Virus record (IMG/VR): IMGVR_UViG_3300033146_000755
Span: 1 to 21,309 of that record
Reading direction: 5' to 3' (one strand)
From: a virus
Length of the DNA stretch: 21,309 bases
Positions within the stretch are counted from its first letter, which is position 1, and each line of letters starts with the position of its first letter. This document shows, piece by piece, positions 17,301 through 21,309 of this stretch. The translations under genes and the position numbers were made by a program. The notes below the pieces were generated by a model that worked only from the letters and a program-made list of their open reading frames with translations, was not told the origin of the DNA and ran no database searches.

Positions 17301-17572
17301 TGCTTTAGCTCCCCATTCTTCTTATATACGCTAGCATGTAATATTATATCAGGCTCTCCGTCTAAATGTTCTTTAAGAGCCTTTACACAAGATATTTCAT
17401 CATCATCCTCGAAACCAGAAAATCCTTTTGCTTCTATCCAATTATAGAAGATCTCCCACTCTAAATCTCTTAAATGTGGCCTAACAGGCTTTCTTGCTGC
17501 TGTTAATGCCGTATTTCCATCTGTATGTAATATACTTCCAAAATTAATATAAAAAAACAAATGAGGGGGCAT
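14384..17572 (-). CDS. terL: Terminase large subunit (TerL) containing an intein
   Basis: The frame from 17572 encodes 1062 residues: 684 of terminase plus an intein at residues 300-677. The ATPase has a Walker A GSRGLGKS (123-130) and a Walker B TMVIEE (262-267), with acidic residues 266-267. The intein splits the coupling motif IG/TGG, restored on splicing as YIGTGGN. The RNase H-like nuclease has likely acidic residues Asp865 (AGTDPVDDD), Glu924 (NYEAQ) and Asp980 (GRDLILAW). The enzyme packages DNA into the capsid and cuts it. The in-frame start is probably not the native one. The 30 codons upstream of this ATG are open and read like protein (for example LSEELHDIKYDGDKWRW). They contain no start codon, and a start in another frame lies at 17694. 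A GGAG precedes ATG 17572 and could allow internal initiation. Confidence 0.92.
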   Translation of the reverse strand: MPPHLFFYINFGSILHTDGNTALTAARKPVRPHLRDLEWEIFYNWIEAKGFSGFEDDDEISCVKALKEHLDGEPDIILHASVYKKNGELKQYEPTRTYLRRLRNKPLGLPLYMNEALNLFNMGSRGLGKSYSTAGGMLLHDVLFDGAKYYNDDYLHNMPQASVFLGAGIAAKSSDLADKVEFNMENLPGVWAKNTPEEVPSPFYRVMAGNLNPNNMKNPWRYEYEEKLETGRWVKKGTRSSIRHGVYTTENPEAAAGGRYGTMVIEEVGLLPNVLTVHGSNTATMIEGIVKFGSAIYIGCVCAGTKVWTNDGHLKNIEDLQKEDGIVGYHSDGALQQNIEKFTEPKKKKCYRINFEGGDKLECSDDHPILISKHHFDKNIDKVKYRVCTFREAKNITDKDQIGIISEIPIFGKKKNKHARLLGLLVGDGYYGGSTAELSLDSDETIEYMENNYSCKTKKEFVTKKGYLYKSVNISGINDILREAGIKGQTKYKKQLPIDIDDYDKESLSEFIGGYFDADGSVKFGQNGKVQITLTSNLKHLLYGIKYRLIKFGIESNIYKERRSGGYEKGSEFKYVLYVNQFESVLKFADNIKFLTKRKQNKLIRIYAQSINKNGRSKLPLRYIAGEDGNFFEGATDVYDISFKKIKSIEDIGEQYVYNLTAGGSHSYLANNVITHNTGGNIEKVVESELIFRNPRGYQMMAFNDEWEGTGEIGFFIPAYYALNQFKDENGNTDEEKALAFLLKRRKALTKNTDVKALQLEMMNYPIKPSEMFLSADGNFFPVEDLKHRLGSLESDDKLLAASWKAHFLIDKHGKPVFANSKLNVIRRFPLIRGESMDGAIEIFEMPKKDVHGLIPANRYIAGTDPVDDDGNDDITLSLQSTFVFDTFTDRIVAEYTARTRRVEEYYEQVRRMLIFYNAKTNYEAQKKGIFGHFKNKNSLHLLAETPQILRDARLLHTGKQGNKAYGTTANEAVNRYGRDLILAWIERQAFNREENVTNLNTIRSVALLKELSAWTKDINADRVSALGMTMIYREDVIVSIQSSKKKKKGKHKAFFDKLYKQ
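15542..16675 (-). mobile_element. Intein with LAGLIDADG (DOD) homing endonuclease, inside terL
   Basis: This 378-residue intein corresponds to TerL residues 300-677. It starts with CVCAGTKVWTNDGHLKNIEDL-type block A, first residue Cys300. Block B is LECSDDHPIL with His367. Block F/G is YVYNLTAGGSHSYLA followed by NNVITHN, ending His676-Asn677, and the next residue Thr678 is the C-extein nucleophile. Two LAGLIDADG motifs are visible: LLGLLVGDGY (421-430, catalytic Asp428) and FIGGYFDADG (511-520, catalytic Asp519). All splicing and endonuclease residues I can check are intact, so it should splice and may home. Boundaries were verified at codon level: TGC at 16673-16675 and AAT at 15542-15544. 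Confidence 0.95.
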
Positions 17573-17631
17573 CCATCTCCATTTATCTCCATCATATTTT
17601 ATATCGTGTAATTCTTCGGATAAATCTATAT

Positions 17632-17694
17632 TTATAGTATAGGAACGTCCTTTATTATAAAATTATTTCTATTATTAATTTTTATATATGCCAT
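17632..17694 (-). CDS. Out-of-frame 5' segment of terL (candidate true start)
   Basis: An ATG at 17692-17694 overlaps the stop of the upstream gene as TAATG and opens a 20-codon frame (MAYIKINNRN, then NFIIKDVPIL) ending in TAA at 17632-17634. The TerL frame itself is open upstream to 17662. So the two frames overlap at 17635-17662, and one missing base there, or a minus-one ribosomal slip, would join them to give roughly IIKDVPYTINIDLSEELHD and on into TerL. No canonical slippery heptamer is present in the right phase. It may be a natural frameshift, a sequencing error, or a 20-residue leader peptide unrelated to TerL. Confidence 0.5.
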   Translation of the reverse strand: MAYIKINNRNNFIIKDVPIL

Positions 17695-18194
17695 TAAAAC
17701 CCTCCTCGTTCTGCTAGACCTTTCTTTCTACCACCTTTAATCTCACCACCAGCTCTTTTATCAGCTTCTATGAGCTTCTCTAATACTGTAATAGTTTTAA
17801 ATAACTTTTCGCTATTAGTAATAATAGAATCTAAATCCTTAGCATTATCAACTGTATATTCTGTATCATATAATGCTCTTTCATTAACAGTAAGTTGAAC
17901 TCTATGATAAGCATCTATTAAATGCTGTCTTTTTTCCCATTCAAATCTTTTTCCTGCTTTCAGAATCTCTTCATCAATAATTTTCTTTTTATCATCCATT
18001 GGCAGATTTCGTAATTTATTAGCCTCGCTTTGATCTAACAATATAGCCACTGCCCACATCACTTTACTTGAATATTCTTTATTTTTTGTTCTGTCTGCTT
18101 CTTTTAATTCTGAGAATTCTTTTACTAAGGATAAATTCCCTGCAATATCCCAGAAATTTGTTTTCGTATCGAAACTTTCTAATAATCCTGCCAT
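17694..18194 (-). CDS. Helical protein upstream of TerL; possible small terminase subunit
   Basis: The protein has 166 residues, predicted almost entirely helical, beginning MAGLLESFDTKTNFWDIAG. The C-terminus is glycine-rich and basic (GGEIKGGRKKGLAERGGF). I do not recognise a helix-turn-helix or a named family. Its place directly before TerL, the size and the basic tail are what one expects of a small terminase subunit (TerS), which binds the packaging site and stimulates TerL. That assignment is inference from context. Its stop codon overlaps an ATG (TAATG at 17692-17696), which supports translational coupling to the downstream frame. Confidence 0.65.
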   Translation of the reverse strand: MAGLLESFDTKTNFWDIAGNLSLVKEFSELKEADRTKNKEYSSKVMWAVAILLDQSEANKLRNLPMDDKKKIIDEEILKAGKRFEWEKRQHLIDAYHRVQLTVNERALYDTEYTVDNAKDLDSIITNSEKLFKTITVLEKLIEADKRAGGEIKGGRKKGLAERGGF

Positions 18195-18213
18195 CTTCTT
18201 CTGTATATAATTT

Positions 18214-18230
18214 AGTAGATTTTATCTACT
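18214..18230 (-). other. Small inverted repeat over a stop codon
   Basis: On the minus strand AGTAGAT pairs perfectly with ATCTACT around an AAA loop (positions 18224-18230 and 18214-18220). The TAA of the 37-codon frame lies across the stem and loop. There is no T-run, so it is not a standard terminator; it may slow ribosomes, protect an end after RNA processing, or be chance. Confidence 0.4.
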
Positions 18231-18335
18231 TTCGTATTCTTTCATTAAGATTTTAATCATTTCTAATAAATCTTTTTTATTAGCTTCTTTAATTTCTTTA
18301 ATAAACTCATTATTAACCTCTTCACTCGTCTTCAC
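18222..18335 (-). CDS. Possible small GTG-start protein (37 aa)
   Basis: A frame starting at GTG (18333-18335) and ending at TAA (18222-18224) encodes 37 residues, beginning MKTSEEVNNEFIKEIKEA and ending LMKEYESR. It is charged and would form a single amphipathic helix. It overlaps the end of the preceding gene by 14 bases and fills an otherwise empty 127-base gap in a tightly packed operon. The third positions are A/T-rich like its neighbours. No family is recognised, and the GTG start and lack of a ribosome site make it tentative. Confidence 0.4.
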   Translation of the reverse strand: MKTSEEVNNEFIKEIKEANKKDLLEMIKILMKEYESR

Positions 18336-18543
18336 CCTTGGGATGAATAAACTCAATATATTCCACATTTTGTATTTGTTTTAAATATTCTTCAACGTCT
18401 TCTATTTTAGCTATTGGTACTAACAGATCGTCTTGATTTCTTTGCATTCTTTTTTCTATTTCGTCTAGGCTTTTCCACAGTTCGGTTACTGATATGTTTT
18501 TGTCCGTCCAATAACTCACTTTCGGATCTATTAAGTATCTCAT
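18322..18543 (-). CDS. Hypothetical protein (73 aa), overlapping the gene before it
   Basis: I use the ATG at 18541-18543, giving MRYLIDPKVSYWTDKNIS and on; the frame also extends ten codons upstream to a TTG. The protein is helical and charged, ends with EYIEFIHPKGEDE, and is unrecognised. It overlaps the 133-codon frame upstream by 137 bases in a different phase, an unusually long overlap for this genome. It may instead be the C-terminal part of that upstream protein separated by a frameshift. Its composition (Trp, Tyr and Leu-containing helices) looks more protein-like than the competing frame over the shared stretch. Confidence 0.5.
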   Translation of the reverse strand: MRYLIDPKVSYWTDKNISVTELWKSLDEIEKRMQRNQDDLLVPIAKIEDVEEYLKQIQNVEYIEFIHPKGEDE

Positions 18544-18808
18544 CTTTTTCTTCTTTTTTATTTCTCTCAACAACTAACTTTTCATATTCTTCATCTTCTG
18601 GTTTCGTTATTGTTCCTTCTTTAGATAATATATCCTCTGCTAATTTAGCCGCCTTCTCCTCTGTAAAGGTACCTGCTATTGAACTGGGCCAATACACCTT
18701 CCCTTTAGAGTTCTTTCGTCTAGCGAGCTTATTCGCCTCTCTACGCTTACGATATGCTATCATATTCTCTCCTGGTAGTCGTTTATCATTATAAATATCA
18801 TTTTCCAT
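18407..18808 (-). CDS. Hypothetical basic protein (133 aa); C-terminal part doubtful
   Basis: The start is secure: it overlaps the preceding stop as TAATG and reads MENDIYNDKRLPGENMIAYR, followed by a basic helix (KRREANKLARRKNSKGK) and a YWPSS motif near 39-43. Residues 46-85 are acidic and helical. From about residue 86 the sequence becomes a simple basic tail (RRNRKKNAKKSRRSV) over a region that a second frame reads as better-looking protein. So either two genes overlap, or a one-base shift in the A-rich stretch around 18545-18570 has split one gene. No family is recognised; nucleic acid binding is suggested only by charge. Confidence 0.6.
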   Translation of the reverse strand: MENDIYNDKRLPGENMIAYRKRREANKLARRKNSKGKVYWPSSIAGTFTEEKAAKLAEDILSKEGTITKPEDEEYEKLVVERNKKEEKDEILNRSESELLDGQKHISNRTVEKPRRNRKKNAKKSRRSVSTNS

Positions 18809-19146
18809 TATATAAAATCTTTATGTAATTCTAATGTTGCTCCTGTAAGATCATTAATCTTTACAACTATATCATTTTGATCTGCCCTTGGTATATATTG
18901 TAATTTAAAAATATATCTAAAAGACTCATCTTCATAATCAGTTAAAACTAAATCTTTAAGCATAAACATTAAATAATCTATTTCTAAATCTTCTAATATT
19001 GGTAAATTAAATATTACTCCAATATGTGCTTTTGTTAATCCAATTGGAGAATCTACTCTTGCCCAAAAACTATTATTTTTTAATGATACTTTATTATCAT
19101 GCCCTTGAGCTCTCATTATCTCCATTTGTACTTTTTCGTTCTTCAT
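18808..19146 (-). CDS. Hypothetical protein (112 aa)
   Basis: The product is not recognised. It has a short charged N-terminus overlapping the end of the HU/IHF-like gene by 50 bases, then a mixed fold (SFWARVDSPIGLTKAHIGVI near 26-45), an acidic helix (EDLEIDYLMFMLKDLVLTD near 52-70) and a beta-rich end. The true start may be an internal Met (Met8 or Met11) that would shorten the overlap. Its stop overlaps the next ATG as TAATG, so it is translated in series with the 133-residue protein. Confidence 0.6.
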   Translation of the reverse strand: MKNEKVQMEIMRAQGHDNKVSLKNNSFWARVDSPIGLTKAHIGVIFNLPILEDLEIDYLMFMLKDLVLTDYEDESFRYIFKLQYIPRADQNDIVVKINDLTGATLELHKDFI

Positions 19147-19393
19147 TATTTTCTTTTTTGTTTTGTAGATTTCTTCTAGCCACCTCCACTCTTTTTTTTG
19201 CTAATTTAAAACTTCCAAAATGTGGAATATAAACGCTTTTGAAATCATAATTATTATTTTTATTTCCAGAATTCCTCATCACTTGACTAACAAATTTAAA
19301 TTGAGTTTTAATAAGGAATTTTACTTCAGCAATAGTTATATTATTATCTTTTGCTATTTTTTTTATTAGATCTTGTATTTCTTTGCTCTTCAA
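19097..19393 (-). CDS. HU/IHF-like DNA-bending protein
   Basis: The protein has 98 residues. The N-terminal half is two helices (EIQDLIKKIAKDNNITIAEV, then a KFLIKTQFKFVSQVMR helix), followed by SVYIPHFGSFKLAKKRVEVARRN at about 53-75. This matches the V-x-I-P-x-F-G-x-F beta-arm signature of the HU/IHF family, which bends DNA as dimers. crAss-like phages are known to encode IHF-like subunits. The family's exposed arm between the two halves of the signature appears shortened, and the C-terminal 25 residues are a charged, disordered tail (KENNEERKSTNGDNESSRA). It may act in packaging, genome compaction or transcription; that is inference. Confidence 0.7.
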   Translation of the reverse strand: MKSKEIQDLIKKIAKDNNITIAEVKFLIKTQFKFVSQVMRNSGNKNNNYDFKSVYIPHFGSFKLAKKRVEVARRNLQNKKENNEERKSTNGDNESSRA

Positions 19394-19604
19394 ATCTCCT
19401 CCCTCTTCTTTCTGCGTCTATAAGTTTCTTTCTTGATACTGATCTTTCATATCCTTCTATAATTCTATAGCATTGTAGCAATACATTACGAGCATCATTT
19501 AGAAATTCTCCTTTTAATTGATTAGGGACTTCATGTAAATTTAATAATTGATCATATTTCTTTACAAAATTCTCAAATGATTTTATATCTATTTTAAGTT
19601 TCAT
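19344..19604 (-). CDS. Hypothetical helical protein (86 aa)
   Basis: The product is not recognised. It begins MKLKIDIKSFENFVKKYDQL, is helical throughout, and ends with a basic tail (RRGRRFEEQRNTRSNKKNSK). The start overlaps the end of the winged-helix-like gene by 11 bases, and its end overlaps the HU/IHF-like gene by 50 bases. This fits a compact operon. The basic tail suggests nucleic acid contact but nothing more specific. Confidence 0.58.
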   Translation of the reverse strand: MKLKIDIKSFENFVKKYDQLLNLHEVPNQLKGEFLNDARNVLLQCYRIIEGYERSVSRKKLIDAERRGRRFEEQRNTRSNKKNSKR

Positions 19605-19962
19605 CTTCTCCTCCTTGTTTATAAGTAAGGGAAAAAACTATACCACCATTTGTTTCATAAGGTACTATATATTTTTTATTTATTTCATTATCAATGATAA
19701 TCCCTTTCTTCTTCATTGAATTTATTAACACTCCAACATTTTGTGTTTTAATATTCATTTTTTTTGCCACGAGAGCTCTATCAGTAGTATCTAATATTCT
19801 TTTATAATTATAAGTGTTAAGATCTCTTACAAATCTTACTGTATTCATATGTCCTAATAACTCATATTCTTTTTTAGTCATTGATGTAAATGGACCAATT
19901 ATACTAAAGAATTTTTGAAAATATTCAGATACCGTACTGAAATTATAATTCAAAATCATCAT
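19594..19962 (-). CDS. Winged-helix-like DNA-binding protein candidate (122 aa)
   Basis: The sequence pattern suggests a MarR- or replication-initiator-like winged helix. A helix with TKKEYELLGHM (about 29-39) is followed by a helix-turn-helix with TDRALVAKKMNIKTQNVGVLI (about 59-79), a wing helix (NSMKKKGII) and a short beta wing (EINKKYIVPY). The C-terminus is beta-rich. It would fit a phage transcription regulator. It overlaps the upstream 72-codon frame by 20 bases and the downstream gene by 11. The two initial Met codons leave the exact start open. Family assignment is by pattern only. Confidence 0.6.
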   Translation of the reverse strand: MMILNYNFSTVSEYFQKFFSIIGPFTSMTKKEYELLGHMNTVRFVRDLNTYNYKRILDTTDRALVAKKMNIKTQNVGVLINSMKKKGIIIDNEINKKYIVPYETNGGIVFSLTYKQGGEDET

Positions 19963-20143
19963 AATGCAAACTCCCTTCTAATTCCTTCTTTTCCTCATAG
20001 TGAACAATATCTATAATAGCGGCTTGCGCGGAATCAGTTAATGCAGGCTCACTATCTATTAACTTACCATATAAATAATCATTATTTATAACGGTTTGTA
20101 GATTAGTTAATAATTCACTATCTATTATTAATATCTTCTTCAT
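19943..20143 (-). CDS. Small acidic protein, first gene of the operon (66 aa)
   Basis: I start this gene at the ATG at 20141-20143 (MKKILIIDSELLTNLQTV) and not at the in-frame ATG six codons upstream, which lies inside the promoter. The product is acidic, alpha/beta in pattern, ends EGSLHYDDFEL and is not recognised. With the promoter's -7 element ending only 5 bases before the ATG, the transcript would begin at or next to the start codon, suggesting leaderless translation. It heads the series of genes leading to terL. Confidence 0.6.
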   Translation of the reverse strand: MKKILIIDSELLTNLQTVINNDYLYGKLIDSEPALTDSAQAAIIDIVHYEEKKELEGSLHYDDFEL

Positions 20144-20147
20144 ATTG

Positions 20148-20178
20148 CAAATATACAACATTTATTTGTTAAATGCAA
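20148..20178 (-). promoter_or_regulatory. Bacteroidota-type promoter (TTG, 20 bases, TATATTTG)
   Basis: On the minus strand TTG at 20176-20178 is followed after exactly 20 bases by TATATTTG at 20148-20155. This fits the Bacteroidota housekeeping consensus TAnnTTTG with a -33 TTG. It reads toward the small-gene operon and terL. Both elements are exact, so this is the best promoter in the window. Confidence 0.75.
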
Positions 20179-20204
20179 GCTTTTCTTTATTTATTTTTTT
20201 ATTC

Positions 20205-20237
20205 TTTGTTATCCTCGCGCTACGCGGTAAGCGTATA
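20205..20237 (-). other. GC-rich inverted repeats downstream of the endonuclease gene
   Basis: In an AT-rich gap the minus strand holds TACGC-TTACC-GCGTA and an overlapping CGCG-TAG-CGCG, two alternative short hairpins. There is no adjoining T-run of terminator type. They lie about 30 bases upstream of the promoter and could be an operator, a weak terminator or a recombination footprint; the role is unknown. Confidence 0.35.
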
Positions 20238-20242
20238 CAAGG

Positions 20243-20695
20243 TTAAAAACTTAGGACTAAATCGTCACCAACCTTCTTCTTCTCTTTTTTAAAGTACTTC
20301 TTCACTCTTTCCTTACGTTCTTTCTTGTCGGACAAAGGCTTTAATCCTAAGCTCATTCTAACGCCATTCACGCTCATTTTAAGCACCTCTCTGTTCTTAT
20401 AATGTACAACGGATATTCCTTTACTCTCTAGCCATATTTTGCGTTGAGCATCTCTCATTAAGCCTTCTCCGATATAATGTTGATGACCGTCTAACTCTAT
20501 TACCACGCCTAAAGTTGGTAAATAGAAATCAGCTATCATAAAATACGTATTTGAAATGAATGCTTTTTGAAAAATGAATGGGATACCAGACTCTACTAAT
20601 AATCGTAGAAATATCTTCTCGTGTATCGTAGCGTCCTTTCTCAATTGGCGTATACGCTCTTTAGCTATTCTATGTCTTTCTTCTAATTTATTCAT
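20243..20695 (-). CDS. Free-standing Vsr/DUF559-type endonuclease
   Basis: The protein has 150 residues with the DUF559/Vsr-like nuclease pattern. A helix carries Glu26 (ATIHEKIF), followed by Asp56 in MIADFYLP, then the core VIELDGHQH (Glu67, Asp69, His71, His73) and an RDAQRKIWLESKG helix with Asp82. This arrangement is shared with EDxHD-type homing endonucleases and with Vsr. The C-terminus (KKERKERVKKYFKKEKKK) is strongly basic and probably binds DNA. Family members are frequent as selfish, free-standing genes in phage genomes; others act in repair. It sits alone between a structured non-coding region and a promoter, with a separate 81-base gap downstream, which fits a mobile insert. A role in host DNA breakdown is an alternative. 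Confidence 0.82.
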   Translation of the reverse strand: MNKLEERHRIAKERIRQLRKDATIHEKIFLRLLVESGIPFIFQKAFISNTYFMIADFYLPTLGVVIELDGHQHYIGEGLMRDAQRKIWLESKGISVVHYKNREVLKMSVNGVRMSLGLKPLSDKKERKERVKKYFKKEKKKVGDDLVLSF

Positions 20696-20754
20696 TATTT
20701 ATATATTTAATATAACACCATTCCCACCCACTGTGTGTTTTTGTAAGCCTTAGT

Positions 20755-20773
20755 AAAAAACTGCTAGTAGCAG
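20755..20773 (-). terminator. Probable intrinsic terminator before the endonuclease gene
   Basis: On the minus strand CTGCT pairs with AGCAG around an ACT loop and is followed by six T. The stem is short (five pairs, three G-C), so strength is moderate. It closes the structured non-coding stretch and lies 60 bases before the endonuclease ATG. Confidence 0.7.
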
Positions 20774-20970
20774 AACATTTGAAACCATAATCAAATCTTT
20801 GTATTCTAATGTTTTTATTTATCTTTTCCCTTTCCTGCTGAAAGGATTAATTACCTGATCCAAGAGAACGCCATTACTTAATTTCGATCTTTACCAGATA
20901 CAAGGGTTCAAAAGTTGGGGGAGGGTGAGCTCCCCGCACCGCATTTATACTCAGCATGCCAGAGTAATTG

Positions 20971-21011
20971 AGCGTAGTAAGGAATCGAACCTTATTTAAC
21001 CATTCTACGCT
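20971..21011 (-). ncRNA. tRNA-like acceptor/T-arm minihelix (no D or anticodon arm)
   Basis: The minus strand reads AGCGTAG, ten bases, TAAGG, TTCGATT, CCTTA, CTACGCT. That is a perfect 7-pair acceptor-like stem directly next to a perfect 5-pair T-stem with a canonical GG-TTCGA-TTCC T-loop. Only ten bases (AATGGTTAAA, itself D-loop-like) stand where the D and anticodon arms should be. No CCA is encoded. It may be a tRNA with an internal deletion or a tRNA mimic. A working tRNA is not supported. Confidence 0.5.
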
Positions 21012-21036
21012 TACTAGTAGATATCAAATACCTACT

Positions 21037-21303
21037 CTATTTTGTTAATCTAATATCATGTTTATTAACAAAATAATATCTATCAGATTTAGAATGATCA
21101 TCATATGTCTCATCGAGTATCTTATTCAAATAAGGCAAAGGAATCATTACTTCTACACCATTTTGTAAATTAGTATCTCCTTTATCATGTATAAAATAAT
21201 TAAAATCTTCAATCTCATATTTTCTAATCAATTCAGATTCATCTAAATCTTTTCGTAATTTTGCAACTAATATAATATAATCGCCAGTTGGTTTCCAGTC
21301 CAT
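21037..21303 (-). CDS. Small protein, possibly GroES/gp31-like co-chaperonin
   Basis: The visible frame has 88 residues from an ATG at 21301-21303; it stays open to the window edge, so a start further upstream is possible. It begins MDWKPTGDYIILVAKLRKDL, similar in pattern to the GroES opening (kPlgDrVlV), and ends DRYYFVNKHDIRLTK, similar to the GroES end (yfl-x-x-x-DIl). An intervening VMIP and the overall length also fit. The middle is diverged, with no clear mobile-loop hydrophobic triplet. T4 gp31 shows that phages carry such proteins for capsid folding. The match is only a pattern judgement, and a hypothetical protein is the safe reading. It ends in TAG, 3 bases before a hairpin. Confidence 0.55.
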   Translation of the reverse strand: MDWKPTGDYIILVAKLRKDLDESELIRKYEIEDFNYFIHDKGDTNLQNGVEVMIPLPYLNKILDETYDDHSKSDRYYFVNKHDIRLTK

Positions 21304-21309
21304 GTTTCT

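Larger units (their letters stand above)
20696..21036 (-). ncRNA. Structured non-coding region, possible phage RNA
   Basis: No frame longer than about 16 codons starts in this 341-base gap. Reading the minus strand right to left there are five hairpins. They are GTAGGTAT/ATATCTAC (21017-21035), a tRNA-like minihelix (20971-21011), GGGGAG/CTCCCC (20918-20935), CCTTTC/GAAAGG (20829-20845) and the terminator (20755-20773). AGAGTA at 21033-21038 can also pair with TACTCT at 20961-20966, enclosing the first two. The run ends in a T-tract, so a transcript of about 280 bases is plausible. No known RNA family was recognised; group I intron core elements were looked for and not seen. Confidence 0.45.

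Noticed and set aside
17635-17662. Classical -1 ribosomal slippery heptamer explaining the terL frame change
   Set aside because: No X XXY YYZ heptamer exists in the proper phase within the overlap, so programmed slippage is not supported by a known motif.
18414-18794. Plus-strand 126-codon frame
   Set aside because: It is Phe/Ser/Leu-rich, as expected for antisense of Lys/Glu/Arg codons, and all convincing genes are on the other strand.
20971-21011. A complete, functional tRNA
   Set aside because: Only ten bases separate the acceptor-like stem from the T-stem, so there is no D arm or anticodon arm, and no second acceptor stem sits next to the T-arm.
20696-21036. Group I intron or tmRNA in the structured gap
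   Set aside because: No group I core (P/Q/R/S-like) segments were seen. A tmRNA would have its acceptor strands at the two ends, whereas here both flank the T-arm directly.
1-21309. Recoded stop codons, as in some crAss-like phages
   Set aside because: Genes end at TAA, TGA and TAG in positions consistent with neighbours, and no essential gene requires reading through a stop.
1-21309. CRISPR array, insertion sequence or rRNA
   Set aside because: No regularly spaced direct repeats, transposase, terminal inverted repeats or rRNA-like sequence were seen.

Overview
The window reads as part of a double-stranded DNA tailed-phage genome, most likely a crAss-like phage (order Crassvirales) or close relative infecting a member of the Bacteroidota. 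The basis is the low GC content, all genes on one strand, and the gene series TerL, portal, phosphoesterase, acidic scaffold-like protein, roughly 490-residue capsid protein, several small connector-like proteins and fibre proteins. A small HU/IHF-like gene also lies upstream of TerL. Promoter-like elements follow the Bacteroidota pattern (TTG, 20 bases, TAnnTTTG), and most starts lack a Shine-Dalgarno sequence. These family calls come from memory of protein families, not from a search.

All genes are read right to left on the minus strand. From the right edge there is a small protein with a faint GroES-like look, then a 341-base non-coding stretch with several hairpins and a tRNA-like acceptor/T-arm minihelix, then a free-standing Vsr/DUF559-type endonuclease. 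A promoter then starts a run of short, often overlapping genes, including a winged-helix-like protein and the HU/IHF-like protein. This run leads into a possible small terminase protein and the large terminase. TerL is interrupted by a 378-residue intein carrying a LAGLIDADG homing endonuclease. Its N-terminal coding sequence also appears to be out of frame with the rest. Portal and a NUMOD1-metallophosphoesterase fusion follow.

Three strong intrinsic terminators divide the virion region. One lies before the scaffold gene, one after the major capsid gene and one after the 381-residue structural gene. This makes scaffold plus capsid a separate unit. The next unit holds one conserved unknown protein, three mutually similar connector or tail-ring proteins and the 381-residue structural protein. 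The last unit holds a small structural protein, a collagen-like fibre with a probable beta-helix, a second fibre-like protein and the start of a third fibre that runs off the left edge.

Features of most interest are the TerL intein placed exactly at the IG/TGG motif, the split N-terminus of TerL, the NUMOD1-phosphoesterase fusion, the structured non-coding region beside the endonuclease, and the terminator/promoter overlap in front of the capsid genes.
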